Assembly: GCF_008086345.1 (NCBI RefSeq)
Contig: NZ_CP043006.1
Coordinates: forward strand, 618,032-682,031
DNA length: 64,000 nt
Origin: Chitinophaga sp. XS-30
GTDB lineage: Bacteria > Bacteroidota > Bacteroidia > Chitinophagales > Chitinophagaceae
Direction of reading: 5' to 3'
Part shown: positions 1 through 7,715 of the stretch, piece by piece
Position numbering within the stretch: the stretch's first letter is position 1
How the letters are laid out: each line of letters starts with the position of its first letter
The notes under the pieces: model-generated
Databases searched by the model: none
Told to the model about the DNA's origin: nothing
Seen by the model: the letters and a program-made list of their open reading frames with translations, nothing else
Position numbers and translations under genes: made by a program

Positions 1-72
1 TTTCGTAATTCATTACCTATGCTTGAAGTCAATTTTGCGCTAAAATAATTCTTTTTCTTAATTCAAATAGTC

Positions 73-624
73 TCAAAGATGAAGAGGTTGTGTGGGCAAT
101 TCGCTCGCCGCATGCTCAAAAAAACCTTCCAGCTCACTGAATACATCGCGGAAAACCGGCAATACTTTGCCGATATGCTCCATAACCCAGGGCCCGAGCG
201 GCTCTATCCACGCATAGACGGCCGATTGCAGCTTGATTTCAGGGCTGAGCCAGTACAGCTGATTGGCCAGCCATAACATCACGCTGTAAATGACCGTGTA
301 CACGATACCGTAAAGCAGTATGCCGCCCAGCCGGTTCAGCCATCCCAGCATGGACCATTGCACGATCTTTTCGAGAAATGCAGCGCCGAGCCGCACAATG
401 ATCACCACCACCAGGAAAATGGCGATAAAGCTGATCACCGGCCACCAACGGCCATGCATACCCGATTGTTCCAGATACGAGGCCAGAACGGCAGATAATT
501 TCAGCGCCGCGGCCATCCCAAGTACAAACGCCACGAGGGAAAATACCGCTACGATCAGACCGCGGGTAAATCCCTTGTAGATGGCAAAGGCCAGGATAAT
601 GGCAAACAGGATGTCGATGGCCAC
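73..624 (-). CDS. CvpA family membrane protein
   Basis: Small integral membrane protein of 183 residues, the usual CvpA size, with four hydrophobic segments at about 3-20, 22-43, 62-83 and 97-120 and a polar C-terminal tail. The small-residue motif GWLNRLGG (94-101) before the last segment is typical of the family. CvpA proteins are inner-membrane proteins linked in other bacteria to colicin V production and envelope stress; the molecular role is not settled. The gene lies 13 nt downstream of the YqeY-like gene on the same strand, so the two are probably co-transcribed. The family call is firm; the function here is unknown. Confidence 0.85.
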   Translation of the reverse strand: MAIDILFAIILAFAIYKGFTRGLIVAVFSLVAFVLGMAAALKLSAVLASYLEQSGMHGRWWPVISFIAIFLVVVIIVRLGAAFLEKIVQWSMLGWLNRLGGILLYGIVYTVIYSVMLWLANQLYWLSPEIKLQSAVYAWIEPLGPWVMEHIGKVLPVFRDVFSELEGFFEHAASELPTQPLHL

Positions 625-637
625 GGGCCGGATTTGA

Positions 638-1090
638 TTATTTGGTCAATAATTCCTTCACCAGCGCGGAGATCACTTTTCCATCCGCTTTGCCGGCGAG
701 CTGTTTGGTGGCAACACCCATCACCTTGCCCATATCGGCCGGGGAAGATGCGCCGGTGGTGGCGATAATATCTGTCAATACTGCCCGGATCTCCGATGCT
801 TCCATTTGCTTCGGCAAATAACGCTCGATCACGGCCAGTTCTTCCTCTTCCTTCTTTGCCAGGTCTTCCCGGTTCTGCTGCCGGAATATATCCAGCGAAT
901 CTTTCCGTTGCTTCGCAAGCTTTTGCAGCAGCTTCATTTCATCGGCTTCTGAAAGCTCGGCGGGCGCCCCTTCCGAGGTTTTCGCCAGCAATACAGCTGC
1001 CTTGATAGCCCTGAGGGCGCGCAATTCGGCTTCTGCTTTTGCCAGCATGGCGGTTTTGATGGCACTGTTGATTTGCTGTTCTAATGACAT
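638..1090 (-). CDS. GatB/YqeY domain-containing protein
   Basis: This 150-residue protein matches the free-standing YqeY family, related to the tRNA-binding tail domain of the GatB subunit of Asp/Glu-tRNA amidotransferase. Visible hallmarks are R-x-x-AIK near residue 27, the LPKQM motif in the middle, GKVMG, and the C-terminal GKADGK-x-IS segment. The family is thought to bind tRNA or tRNA-like partners, but free-standing members have no proven reaction. It sits 11 nt downstream of gldC and just upstream of cvpA, suggesting a three-gene operon. Confidence 0.9.
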   Translation of the reverse strand: MSLEQQINSAIKTAMLAKAEAELRALRAIKAAVLLAKTSEGAPAELSEADEMKLLQKLAKQRKDSLDIFRQQNREDLAKKEEEELAVIERYLPKQMEASEIRAVLTDIIATTGASSPADMGKVMGVATKQLAGKADGKVISALVKELLTK

Positions 1091-1101
1091 ATGGTGTGTT
1101 T

Positions 1102-1449
1102 TTACTGGTCCTGGTTCTTCAGTTTTTCTTCGAATTTCTTGTAAAAGTCCGTGGCGAACGTCCGCAGATCATTGGCAAGGTCCGCATACGGCGTGGCACG
1201 CTGATAGGTATCCGCCATGGTCATCATGGTCTGGTAAAAGAAATCTGCCATTTCATCCACCATCATTTCCTTGGTCCACAGGTCTATCCGGAGCGCTGTT
1301 TTGTCCGCCCCGTCCCAAAAGGCCACCATCATTGCCTTTGCCTTGTTCATACGGTCTGCCGTACTGTCGGACGCTGTCCATTCTATGCTTTCCGGCACTT
1401 TGTTCTCATCCAGCGCTACCTGTATCTGTATGGAAGATTTTTTTGTCAT
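1102..1449 (-). CDS. gldC: Gliding motility protein GldC
   Basis: A 115-residue soluble protein without a signal peptide, matching GldC in length and sequence pattern (N-terminal beta strands beginning TKKSSIQIQVALDENKVPE, an acidic DELM-like middle, and a Lys-rich end). GldC is encoded in gliding and many non-gliding Bacteroidota and contributes to efficient gliding in Flavobacterium johnsoniae; it is thought to be cytoplasmic and its activity is unknown. Here it heads the probable operon gldC, yqeY-like, cvpA rather than sitting beside gldB. A candidate -7 element on the minus strand (TATTTTTG, 1469-1476) lies just upstream, without a clear -33 partner. Confidence 0.88.
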   Translation of the reverse strand: MTKKSSIQIQVALDENKVPESIEWTASDSTADRMNKAKAMMVAFWDGADKTALRIDLWTKEMMVDEMADFFYQTMMTMADTYQRATPYADLANDLRTFATDFYKKFEEKLKNQDQ

Positions 1450-1495
1450 TATATCTGATTTGAAAAAGCAAAAATACGTTTTTTGTCATGCTTGT

Positions 1496-2566
1496 TCAGG
1501 ATGTGATGGTACGCCCGAGCATAACGGCAGCTTCGTCCCAGCTGGAAATGCGCGGAATATGTGCCATCAGCCTGCTTCTCAGCAGTTCATCCTTATAAAG
1601 TGCGCCCATTTTTTCCGAGAGGTCGGTAATGTCCCCCGCCACAGCATTCAGTGCGGCATCCCCACCGGCTTCCGGTGAAGCCCCTGCGTGGATCACGACT
1701 GCAGGCACTTCGCAGCGGAGGGCGGTATAGACCGGTACGGGCAGGCCGTCCGCCCCGGCAGTGTGCACAATGGCGTAAGCTGCGGCAACCAGGCGTGCCA
1801 GGATACCTTCGTCCGGCTGTTGCAGCCAGATCACATCATCCCGGAACTTGTAGGTCTGCAGCGCCTCCGCTATTTCCTCGCCGGCAGATGTCAGCCGGCC
1901 GGTCAATACCAGCTTCATACCGGAGCGGAGCCGTTTCTTCAGCAGGGAAAAAGCTTTCAGCAGGGGAATGATGTTATTATCCGGGTGAATGCTCCCCACG
2001 GCGATAAAATACTCCATTCCCGCGGCATATTCCCGTTTCACTGCTTCCCTTTCCTCCCAGTTGAGCGGCATATAGGCTTCGGCAACGCCAGGCGGCAGAA
2101 ATTCCATCTGGCCATCCAGCCCGCCAAAACGTTTATTTATCTGCTCCCGCATGAATGCCGAGAACAGGGAAATGCTCCTGTAGCTGCGGATATACCGGGA
2201 AGCTGCCACGGTATCCAGCAGGGCGGTATTGCGGGTGAGCACGAGGAATGCCGGAAGCCCCTCCGGTACCGGCAACAGGTCGTCGAAGCACAGCAGCCGG
2301 TCGATCCTGTATTTCTTCAGCGCCCGCGGCCATTGCCGGCGGCGCCAGATATACCGGCCCGGACCGTTGTTCAGCCAGGGTTTCAGCGTTACCAGCTGTG
2401 CATTTGGAGGAAGAGGGCGGGGAAGTGCGCCCGGTCTGTCTGCGATCAGCAAAAATTCGATCCCGGGATGCAGGTTGCACAAGCGGTACAACATTTCACT
2501 GGCCACATTCCCGGTATCGGCAGGAGTATCCTGCAGCAACGGGGAAGCATTAACGGCTATTCGCAT
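1496..2566 (-). CDS. Glycosyltransferase, GT-B fold, GT4-like
   Basis: The protein has 356 residues and a GT-B arrangement: an N-terminal acceptor half starting MRIAVNASPLLQD and a C-terminal nucleotide-sugar half (about 185-340) with the VGSIHPDNN and LVLTGRL strands typical of GT4 enzymes. It should transfer a sugar from a nucleotide donor to a glycan or lipid in the cytoplasm. One oddity is that the donor-site segment reads GADGLPVPVYTAL, so the second Glu of the usual EX7E motif is replaced by Val. It may be a divergent or weak enzyme. The gene stands alone, with gldC downstream on the same strand. Donor and acceptor cannot be told from sequence. Confidence 0.75.
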   Translation of the reverse strand: MRIAVNASPLLQDTPADTGNVASEMLYRLCNLHPGIEFLLIADRPGALPRPLPPNAQLVTLKPWLNNGPGRYIWRRRQWPRALKKYRIDRLLCFDDLLPVPEGLPAFLVLTRNTALLDTVAASRYIRSYRSISLFSAFMREQINKRFGGLDGQMEFLPPGVAEAYMPLNWEEREAVKREYAAGMEYFIAVGSIHPDNNIIPLLKAFSLLKKRLRSGMKLVLTGRLTSAGEEIAEALQTYKFRDDVIWLQQPDEGILARLVAAAYAIVHTAGADGLPVPVYTALRCEVPAVVIHAGASPEAGGDAALNAVAGDITDLSEKMGALYKDELLRSRLMAHIPRISSWDEAAVMLGRTITS

Positions 2567-2665
2567 GGTCTTGTGTTTCTTTTCACCAGCTGCAAACCTA
2601 GGGAAAAGCGGTTAAATATGCTATTGCATGCACAGCCGTTGCGCTATGATATGGAGAAAGGGTAA

Positions 2666-3103
2666 CTACGGCACCTTGTTCATCACCCCGAAGCGGAATG
2701 TTTTGGTATTGGACGGTTTGGTGTTGGAGGTTACCGTCACCACGATCTTCGCCACCTGCAGGCTTGGAAGATTGATCAAAGTTATATCGGTGCTGCCACC
2801 GGTACCGGCCACCGCAGCATTCTGTGCGATCACTTCACCGGCGGGATTGGTAGCCGTTATGGTGATGGTGTACCCCTCCGGCGGCAAGGGCGTGGAGGTA
2901 ACATTCACCGTTACACCCAGGGTATTCCCCTGCGCGGCATTGTTATCCTGGTTAAGATTGATATTGGGAATGGTGATGGCCAGTTCGGCTTCCTGGGCAG
3001 GAGGCGTCACCGGAGTGCCGTCATCTTTTTTCTTTTTCTTGCAGCCGCCGGCCATTACAGCCAATGCGCAGCATATGATGAGGAAGTACTTTTTAAAGGG
3101 CAT
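2666..3103 (-). CDS. Small surface lipoprotein, beta-rich, unknown function
   Basis: The 145-residue product begins with a lipoprotein signal peptide ending in the lipobox MAGGC (Cys21), followed by a run of five Lys, two Asp and a Pro-rich linker. The rest (about 40-145) alternates short beta strands with Thr/Val/Asn-rich loops, consistent with a single immunoglobulin-like or transthyretin-like domain. I do not recognise a named family. The charged residues right after Cys may influence whether the protein stays in the inner leaflet or is exported to the surface, but this is inference. It lies between the glycosyltransferase and the permease on the same strand without obvious coupling. Confidence 0.7.
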   Translation of the reverse strand: MPFKKYFLIICCALAVMAGGCKKKKKDDGTPVTPPAQEAELAITIPNINLNQDNNAAQGNTLGVTVNVTSTPLPPEGYTITITATNPAGEVIAQNAAVAGTGGSTDITLINLPSLQVAKIVVTVTSNTKPSNTKTFRFGVMNKVP

Positions 3104-3177
3104 ACATAGTTCGGATTGAAAAACACTTTAAAATTATAAAAAATAATAATACCGATCAAGTATCGGCCCAAAATACC

Positions 3178-4329
3178 TTAAATACGGCCCTTTACGTCCA
3201 TCGCATCCCGCAGACCGTTACCCAACAGATTGAAAGCCAGCACCAGCAGCATGATTGCGATACCGGGGGCCAGGGCCAGAAGCGGGTTATGGGTAATGAT
3301 GAAATTGTAGTTTTCCTTGATCATCAGGCCCCAGGAGGGCTGCGGTGGCTGTACCCCCACGCCCAGGAAGCTCAGACCGGCCTCTACCACAATAGCGGTG
3401 GCGAAATTGCTGGCGGCCACCACCATCACCGGGCCGAGGATATTCGGCAGGATATGGCGGACGATCGTGCGCACATGCCCGTAACCGAGCGCCCTGGTGG
3501 CTTCCACAAACTGCAATTCCCGCAGGCTCAGCACTTGCCCGCGGATGATACGGGCTACGTTCACCCACATGGTAAGCCCTACCGCAATGAACACCTGCCA
3601 GAATCCCTTTCCGAGCGCCAGCGTGATCGCAAAAACGAGCAGCAGCGTAGGTACGCTCCATATCACATTGATCAGCCACATCACGGCTTCATCCGTAGCG
3701 CCCCGGAAATAACCGGCAATGGCGCCGAGGAAGATGCCGATGGTCAGGGAAATGATCACAGCAATGCACCCGACGCTCAGGCTTACGCGGGTACCGGCCA
3801 GCAGGCGGCTCAGGATGTCCCGCCCGAACTTGTCGGTCCCCAGATAGAAACGCCGCTCGAAAAGATGTTCCTGTTCCACCTGCCGCCGCAATAGCGCGGT
3901 ATCCTTTCCGGGCACATCCTTTCCGTAAACGACCCTGGCGAGCGGCCAGGCTTCCTCAACAGTGGTGCCTTCATCCACATATTTCTGCACGAAAATGGAA
4001 TCGCCTTTAAAGCGGTGGGATACCAGCGGAACGAATGTCACCTTATCTTCCCTGCCGTTCACGAGATGATGGAACCAGCTGCGCTCCGGCGGCGGAGGGG
4101 ATTTCCGGATGGCCAGCATGCTGATCCGGAAGCCGGGTTTCTGCCCGCTGACCTCCAGGAGCATGCGGTTGGCATAAGGCGTCTGGTCCGGCGCCAGGAA
4201 ATAGGCAAAAATGCCGGCCAGCAATGCCAGCAATATCACTGTCAGCCCGGCCATGGCGCCCTTGTTGCGCCGGAGCCGTTTCCAGGCTTGTCGGGAAAAA
4301 GATGATGCGGAACGGGCCATGACGCCCAA
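3178..4329 (-). CDS. ABC transporter permease, DppC/OppC type, with periplasmic insert
   Basis: Membrane subunit of a peptide or nickel-type ABC importer, 383 residues. One membrane helix lies at about 26-48. An extra soluble stretch of roughly 115 residues follows, and then the standard DppC core begins at LGTDKFGRDILSRLL and carries five more helices. The coupling-helix (EAA) motif is EATRALGYGHVR and the protein ends with the usual LLGNGLRDAMD segment. DppC proteins normally lack the long insert and pair with a DppB permease, two ATPases and a binding protein; none of these is in the window. Partners must be encoded elsewhere. Substrate unknown. Confidence 0.88.
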   Translation of the reverse strand: MGVMARSASSFSRQAWKRLRRNKGAMAGLTVILLALLAGIFAYFLAPDQTPYANRMLLEVSGQKPGFRISMLAIRKSPPPPERSWFHHLVNGREDKVTFVPLVSHRFKGDSIFVQKYVDEGTTVEEAWPLARVVYGKDVPGKDTALLRRQVEQEHLFERRFYLGTDKFGRDILSRLLAGTRVSLSVGCIAVIISLTIGIFLGAIAGYFRGATDEAVMWLINVIWSVPTLLLVFAITLALGKGFWQVFIAVGLTMWVNVARIIRGQVLSLRELQFVEATRALGYGHVRTIVRHILPNILGPVMVVAASNFATAIVVEAGLSFLGVGVQPPQPSWGLMIKENYNFIITHNPLLALAPGIAIMLLVLAFNLLGNGLRDAMDVKGRI

Positions 4330-4666
4330 GTTAAAGCAAAGAAGGGATTATTTCTTCATTTAACCGTGAACGTTATACCCGCAAATTTCCCGGCCGCCCC
4401 TCAAATTGCGTTTTATTATACTCGTAAAATAGCTTAATTTTTATGCAGACACAGAAAGACGTTTTGCATAGTGAATGTTTCCCTGGCAAAATGCCTTGGC
4501 CAGGACAGAAGACACGAGAATAGCAGGCATATCATTATACCTTGAACAGAGATCACAAAGAAGACAATTTAGCTGGCACAGTCAGGCACAGTAACCGTCC
4601 TGTTAGCCGTTTACACCCTCAATCCGTTTGTACGTAACCATTTTTATAACCATTAAACATTTATTT
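4330..4666. other. Intergenic region between divergent permease and terpene synthase
   Basis: This 337-nt AT-rich gap must contain the promoters of both divergent genes. I find no convincing TTTG/TAnnTTTG pair, no small ORF worth calling and no strong hairpin. An in-frame TTG at 4628 could extend the terpene synthase, but the ATG at 4667 fits the family better. Confidence 0.5.
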
Positions 4667-5659
4667 ATGCTTAAGACCAAAATCCCGCAGATTTTCTGCC
4701 CGTTCCCTTCTATGCTCAATCCCTTTGCCAATGAAGCAGAACTCCACACTGCAGACTGGGTACATCATTTTGAGCTGGTAAGATCCGAAAAGGCTCGTGA
4801 ACGCTTTCGCAGAGCGCGTTTTGCCATGTTGTCGTCCCGTGCATTCCCTACGGCCGGGCGTTTCAAACTCTGCATCGCCGCAGAATTCAACACATGGCTT
4901 TTCCTGCTGGATGACAAAAACGACGAATCCCGCTTCGGCAAGCGGGACTTCCTGGAAATGGTGCATTCCTTCGTGACCATGATCCTCAAGAACAACCAGG
5001 TAGTGGCCCCCGAAGAGGGGATGCCGCTGGCCAACAGCTTCGCGGATCTCTGGAAACGCCTGAAAAAGATCAGCAGCCCGGCCTGGCAACAGCGCTTTGA
5101 AAAAAGCATGGTCGATTACATGGATGCATGCCTCTGGGAAGTGGACAACCGCATCCGCCACGAGGCGCCGTCCGTAAAGGACTACATCGAAAAACGACCC
5201 TATACCGGCGCATTGTATGCGGATATAGAGCTGATCGAAGTGCTGGAAAGCATCTACCTCCCGGAGGAAGTACGGCTGCATGAAACCGTTGTGCAACTGG
5301 CCCTGGCCTGCAACAACGTGGTCTGCTGGGCAAATGACCTCTTTTCATTCGACAAGGAACGTCGCCAGGGAGATGTACACAACCTGGTAACGGTATTGAA
5401 AGAAGAAAGGGAACTGGACCTGGAAGAAGCGCTGGCCGAAACGGCCAGGATGCATGATGCCGAAGTACGGCGGTTCATCACCCTCAGCGAAAACCTGCCT
5501 TCATTCGGCGCTGAGGTGAATGAAGAGTTGCAGCGGTATATCAGCGTGCTGAAAGCCTGGATGCGGGCTAATCTGGACTGGAGCTTCCAGGACACGGCGC
5601 GTTACCGCATGAATATCACGGAAACGGCCAACGGCAACTGGATGATCTCACAATTCTGA
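4667..5659 (+). CDS. Class I terpene synthase
   Basis: A 330-residue all-alpha terpene cyclase that should ionise a linear prenyl diphosphate (farnesyl or geranylgeranyl) with three Mg2+ ions and cyclise it in the cytoplasm. The Asp-rich motif is DDKNDE (82-87). The NSE triad is complete: N223, D224, S227 and E231 in NDLFSFDKE. The C-terminal Arg-Tyr pair (R312, Y313), which senses diphosphate in bacterial enzymes, is present. Length is normal for a single-domain bacterial cyclase. I chose the ATG at 4667 over an upstream TTG because the N-terminus then begins in the usual IPxxFCPFP segment. No prenyltransferase, P450 or methyltransferase is nearby, so the gene is stand-alone. Product cannot be predicted; Chitinophaga relatives are known to make sesqui- and diterpenes. 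Confidence 0.92.
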   Translation: MLKTKIPQIFCPFPSMLNPFANEAELHTADWVHHFELVRSEKARERFRRARFAMLSSRAFPTAGRFKLCIAAEFNTWLFLLDDKNDESRFGKRDFLEMVHSFVTMILKNNQVVAPEEGMPLANSFADLWKRLKKISSPAWQQRFEKSMVDYMDACLWEVDNRIRHEAPSVKDYIEKRPYTGALYADIELIEVLESIYLPEEVRLHETVVQLALACNNVVCWANDLFSFDKERRQGDVHNLVTVLKEERELDLEEALAETARMHDAEVRRFITLSENLPSFGAEVNEELQRYISVLKAWMRANLDWSFQDTARYRMNITETANGNWMISQF

Positions 5660-5673
5660 TCCCGGAGGGGCGC

Positions 5674-6819
5674 CTATTTCACCTGGCGCCCCTTCCATTC
5701 ATAACTGCCGAACTTGCCCAGCCATCCGGCCACTACGACATAAATGATATGGAAGGGCTGCCCGGGAATGAACCAGGGCAGCAGGGAACGCTTTTGGAAA
5801 AAAACCGCCACCGGCACAAGAAACACCAGTTCCAACACTACCTTGTAGGCCAGCAATCCTAGGAGCCAGTACCATATTTCCGGGCGGAAAATGGCTACCG
5901 CGGCCATCAGCAGCAGGACCACATTCCAGATGTACACCAGCACCAGCACCCGCGTGATCCTTTTATCCTCGTATTTGTCCGCCTTGGACGACCAGCGGAT
6001 ACGCTGCTGCATGAAGGCGGAAAGATCGTTCACCGGCAGCGTGCGCACCACGGCATCCCGGCTTTTGAGATACATCACGCCATCCGGGTAGGCATGATAT
6101 ATCTTGTACATCAGCAGCATGTCATCCCCCGAAGCGATCATATCTATTCCCATGAATCCGCCCACGGCTTCGAATGCGCTCTTTTCATAGGCCAGGTTCG
6201 CCCCGTTGCACATGGTCCCCGTCTGCAGATAAGCCACTGCCCCGGTTATGCCCTGCATGGTCATGAAATCGAGGGACTGCAGCCTGGTAAAAAAGCTGTT
6301 CTCCCCATGATAGGCCACCGGCGCCGCAATAAAGCGCGGATGATAGGTTTCGTAGAATTTCACGATGGTTTCCAGCCAGCGGGAACCCATTACGCAATCC
6401 GCGTCCGTTGTAACAATAAGATGGCCCGTAGCTTCCCGGATAGCCAGCTCTATCGCTTTCTTTTTATAGGAATTGAGGCGCTGCTCGGCATTGAGATGGT
6501 CGCTCATGCGGATAAGGCGGACATTCTGGGCAGGAAAAAACTTCACCACGTCGGCCGTGCCGTCAGCCGAAAAATCATCCACCACGATCACTTCGAACAG
6601 GTTGGATGGATAACTCTGCTGCTGCAGGGCTTCCAGCAGCAAAGGAAGATTCTTTTCCTCGTCGCGCGCTGGAATGACAACAGATACCGTTGTATTAAAG
6701 GTATAGGCATGGCGGTTAGGGCGGAATAACTTCAGCCGGCTCCAGCCGTAACTGTAGGATACCATCAAAATACCGTATAAAAACGCAAGGCCAAGGGCAA
6801 TAATCAATAAGGCATCCAT
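5674..6819 (-). CDS. Glycosyltransferase family 2, membrane-bound
   Basis: The 381-residue enzyme has one N-terminal membrane helix (about 3-21), a cytoplasmic GT2 domain (about 44-280) and about three C-terminal helices. GT2 motifs are clear: VSVVIPARDEE at the nucleotide-binding start, VDDFS with the Asp pair 81-82, the metal-binding DAD (139-141), a GDD acceptor-base region and the Q-x-x-RW motif (QQRIRW). The arrangement resembles processive or lipid-glycosylating synthases that work on the inner face of the inner membrane. It starts 3 nt after the stop of the upstream alpha/beta hydrolase, so the two form an operon. Sugar and acceptor are unknown. Confidence 0.88.
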   Translation of the reverse strand: MDALLIIALGLAFLYGILMVSYSYGWSRLKLFRPNRHAYTFNTTVSVVIPARDEEKNLPLLLEALQQQSYPSNLFEVIVVDDFSADGTADVVKFFPAQNVRLIRMSDHLNAEQRLNSYKKKAIELAIREATGHLIVTTDADCVMGSRWLETIVKFYETYHPRFIAAPVAYHGENSFFTRLQSLDFMTMQGITGAVAYLQTGTMCNGANLAYEKSAFEAVGGFMGIDMIASGDDMLLMYKIYHAYPDGVMYLKSRDAVVRTLPVNDLSAFMQQRIRWSSKADKYEDKRITRVLVLVYIWNVVLLLMAAVAIFRPEIWYWLLGLLAYKVVLELVFLVPVAVFFQKRSLLPWFIPGQPFHIIYVVVAGWLGKFGSYEWKGRQVK

Positions 6820-6822
6820 GCT

Positions 6823-7632
6823 TTACTCCTTCCTTAAATTTTTTCTGATAATAAATCCCGCTGACTCCGTCAGCAACTGATGCCCTTTCTCCAGCACCAC
6901 GATCTTGCAGGGGAAACTCCCGTCTGCAAAACGTTCGCCGAGCACCGGCGGGATCACACGATCGTAACGTCCGAAAAGCATGACCGTATCAATATCGTAC
7001 CGGGCCATCATTTCCCTGCACCGGCGTTTGGACGGCATCATTTTCCGCATATTGGTCCACACATCATATACAAGCTGGCGCTTTTCCAGTGCATTCATCC
7101 TGTGCAATACAAATTTGTGCACGCTTTCATTGAGCAGTTTCCATTTTCGTCCGATGGAGAGCAACCTGAAAAACAGGGCCGGGTTGCGGGTATTGTACAG
7201 GAATATCCTGTTGCCCAGCCGTGTTTGCGTGGCGATCATATGCCAGGGATTGTTCTTCAATCCGTCCGGTGCCAGCAGCACCACATGGTTGATACTGGCG
7301 GCCATCTTCTCTACAATACATAACGACAGCCGGCCACCCATACTATAACCCATAAGTGAGAACCTTTGTTTGCCAAACCGCTCCAATATTTTCACGGTCA
7401 GCGCTTCCAGGTCCGCCCGCTCCACATCACGCCCTTCATTCCAGCGGGTTTGGCCATGAAAGGGCATATCTAACGCCACTATAGTGAAGATATTGCCCAA
7501 AGCCGCTTCCATACAGGCAAAATGCGATGCGCTCTCCCCGAAACCATGGAAACAGATAAGCAGTTCGCTCCCCGAACCGGTGGTCATTCCGGAAAATTCA
7601 CTTTGCAGGTATGGCAGGCGAAGTTCGTGCAT
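6823..7632 (-). CDS. Alpha/beta hydrolase
   Basis: A 269-residue soluble alpha/beta hydrolase. The oxyanion-hole segment is CFHGFGES, the nucleophile elbow is GYSMGG, the probable acid lies in FGRYDRVIP and the catalytic His in EKGHQLL, in the correct order. Candidate activities are ester, thioester or lactone hydrolysis; nothing narrows this further. It is the first gene of a two-gene operon with the GT2 enzyme, which hints at a role in making or trimming an acylated glycolipid, but that is inference. It is divergent from the acyl-CoA dehydrogenase gene, with an 83-nt gap. Confidence 0.85.
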   Translation of the reverse strand: MHELRLPYLQSEFSGMTTGSGSELLICFHGFGESASHFACMEAALGNIFTIVALDMPFHGQTRWNEGRDVERADLEALTVKILERFGKQRFSLMGYSMGGRLSLCIVEKMAASINHVVLLAPDGLKNNPWHMIATQTRLGNRIFLYNTRNPALFFRLLSIGRKWKLLNESVHKFVLHRMNALEKRQLVYDVWTNMRKMMPSKRRCREMMARYDIDTVMLFGRYDRVIPPVLGERFADGSFPCKIVVLEKGHQLLTESAGFIIRKNLRKE

Positions 7633-7715
7633 GGTTCAAACAAACGGCAATTTTAATCAACTTTTGCCAATTGGTATAATTCCGGTAAATTGGGAGTAGA
7701 CTAAATTTTAGCAAG

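Noticed and set aside
1..72. Partial gene at the left window edge
   Set aside because: The 72 nt are AT-rich and give no frame matching a known protein end.
1688..2665. A 325-codon plus-strand frame over the GT4-like gene
   Set aside because: Antisense shadow; the minus-strand frame has the glycosyltransferase pattern.
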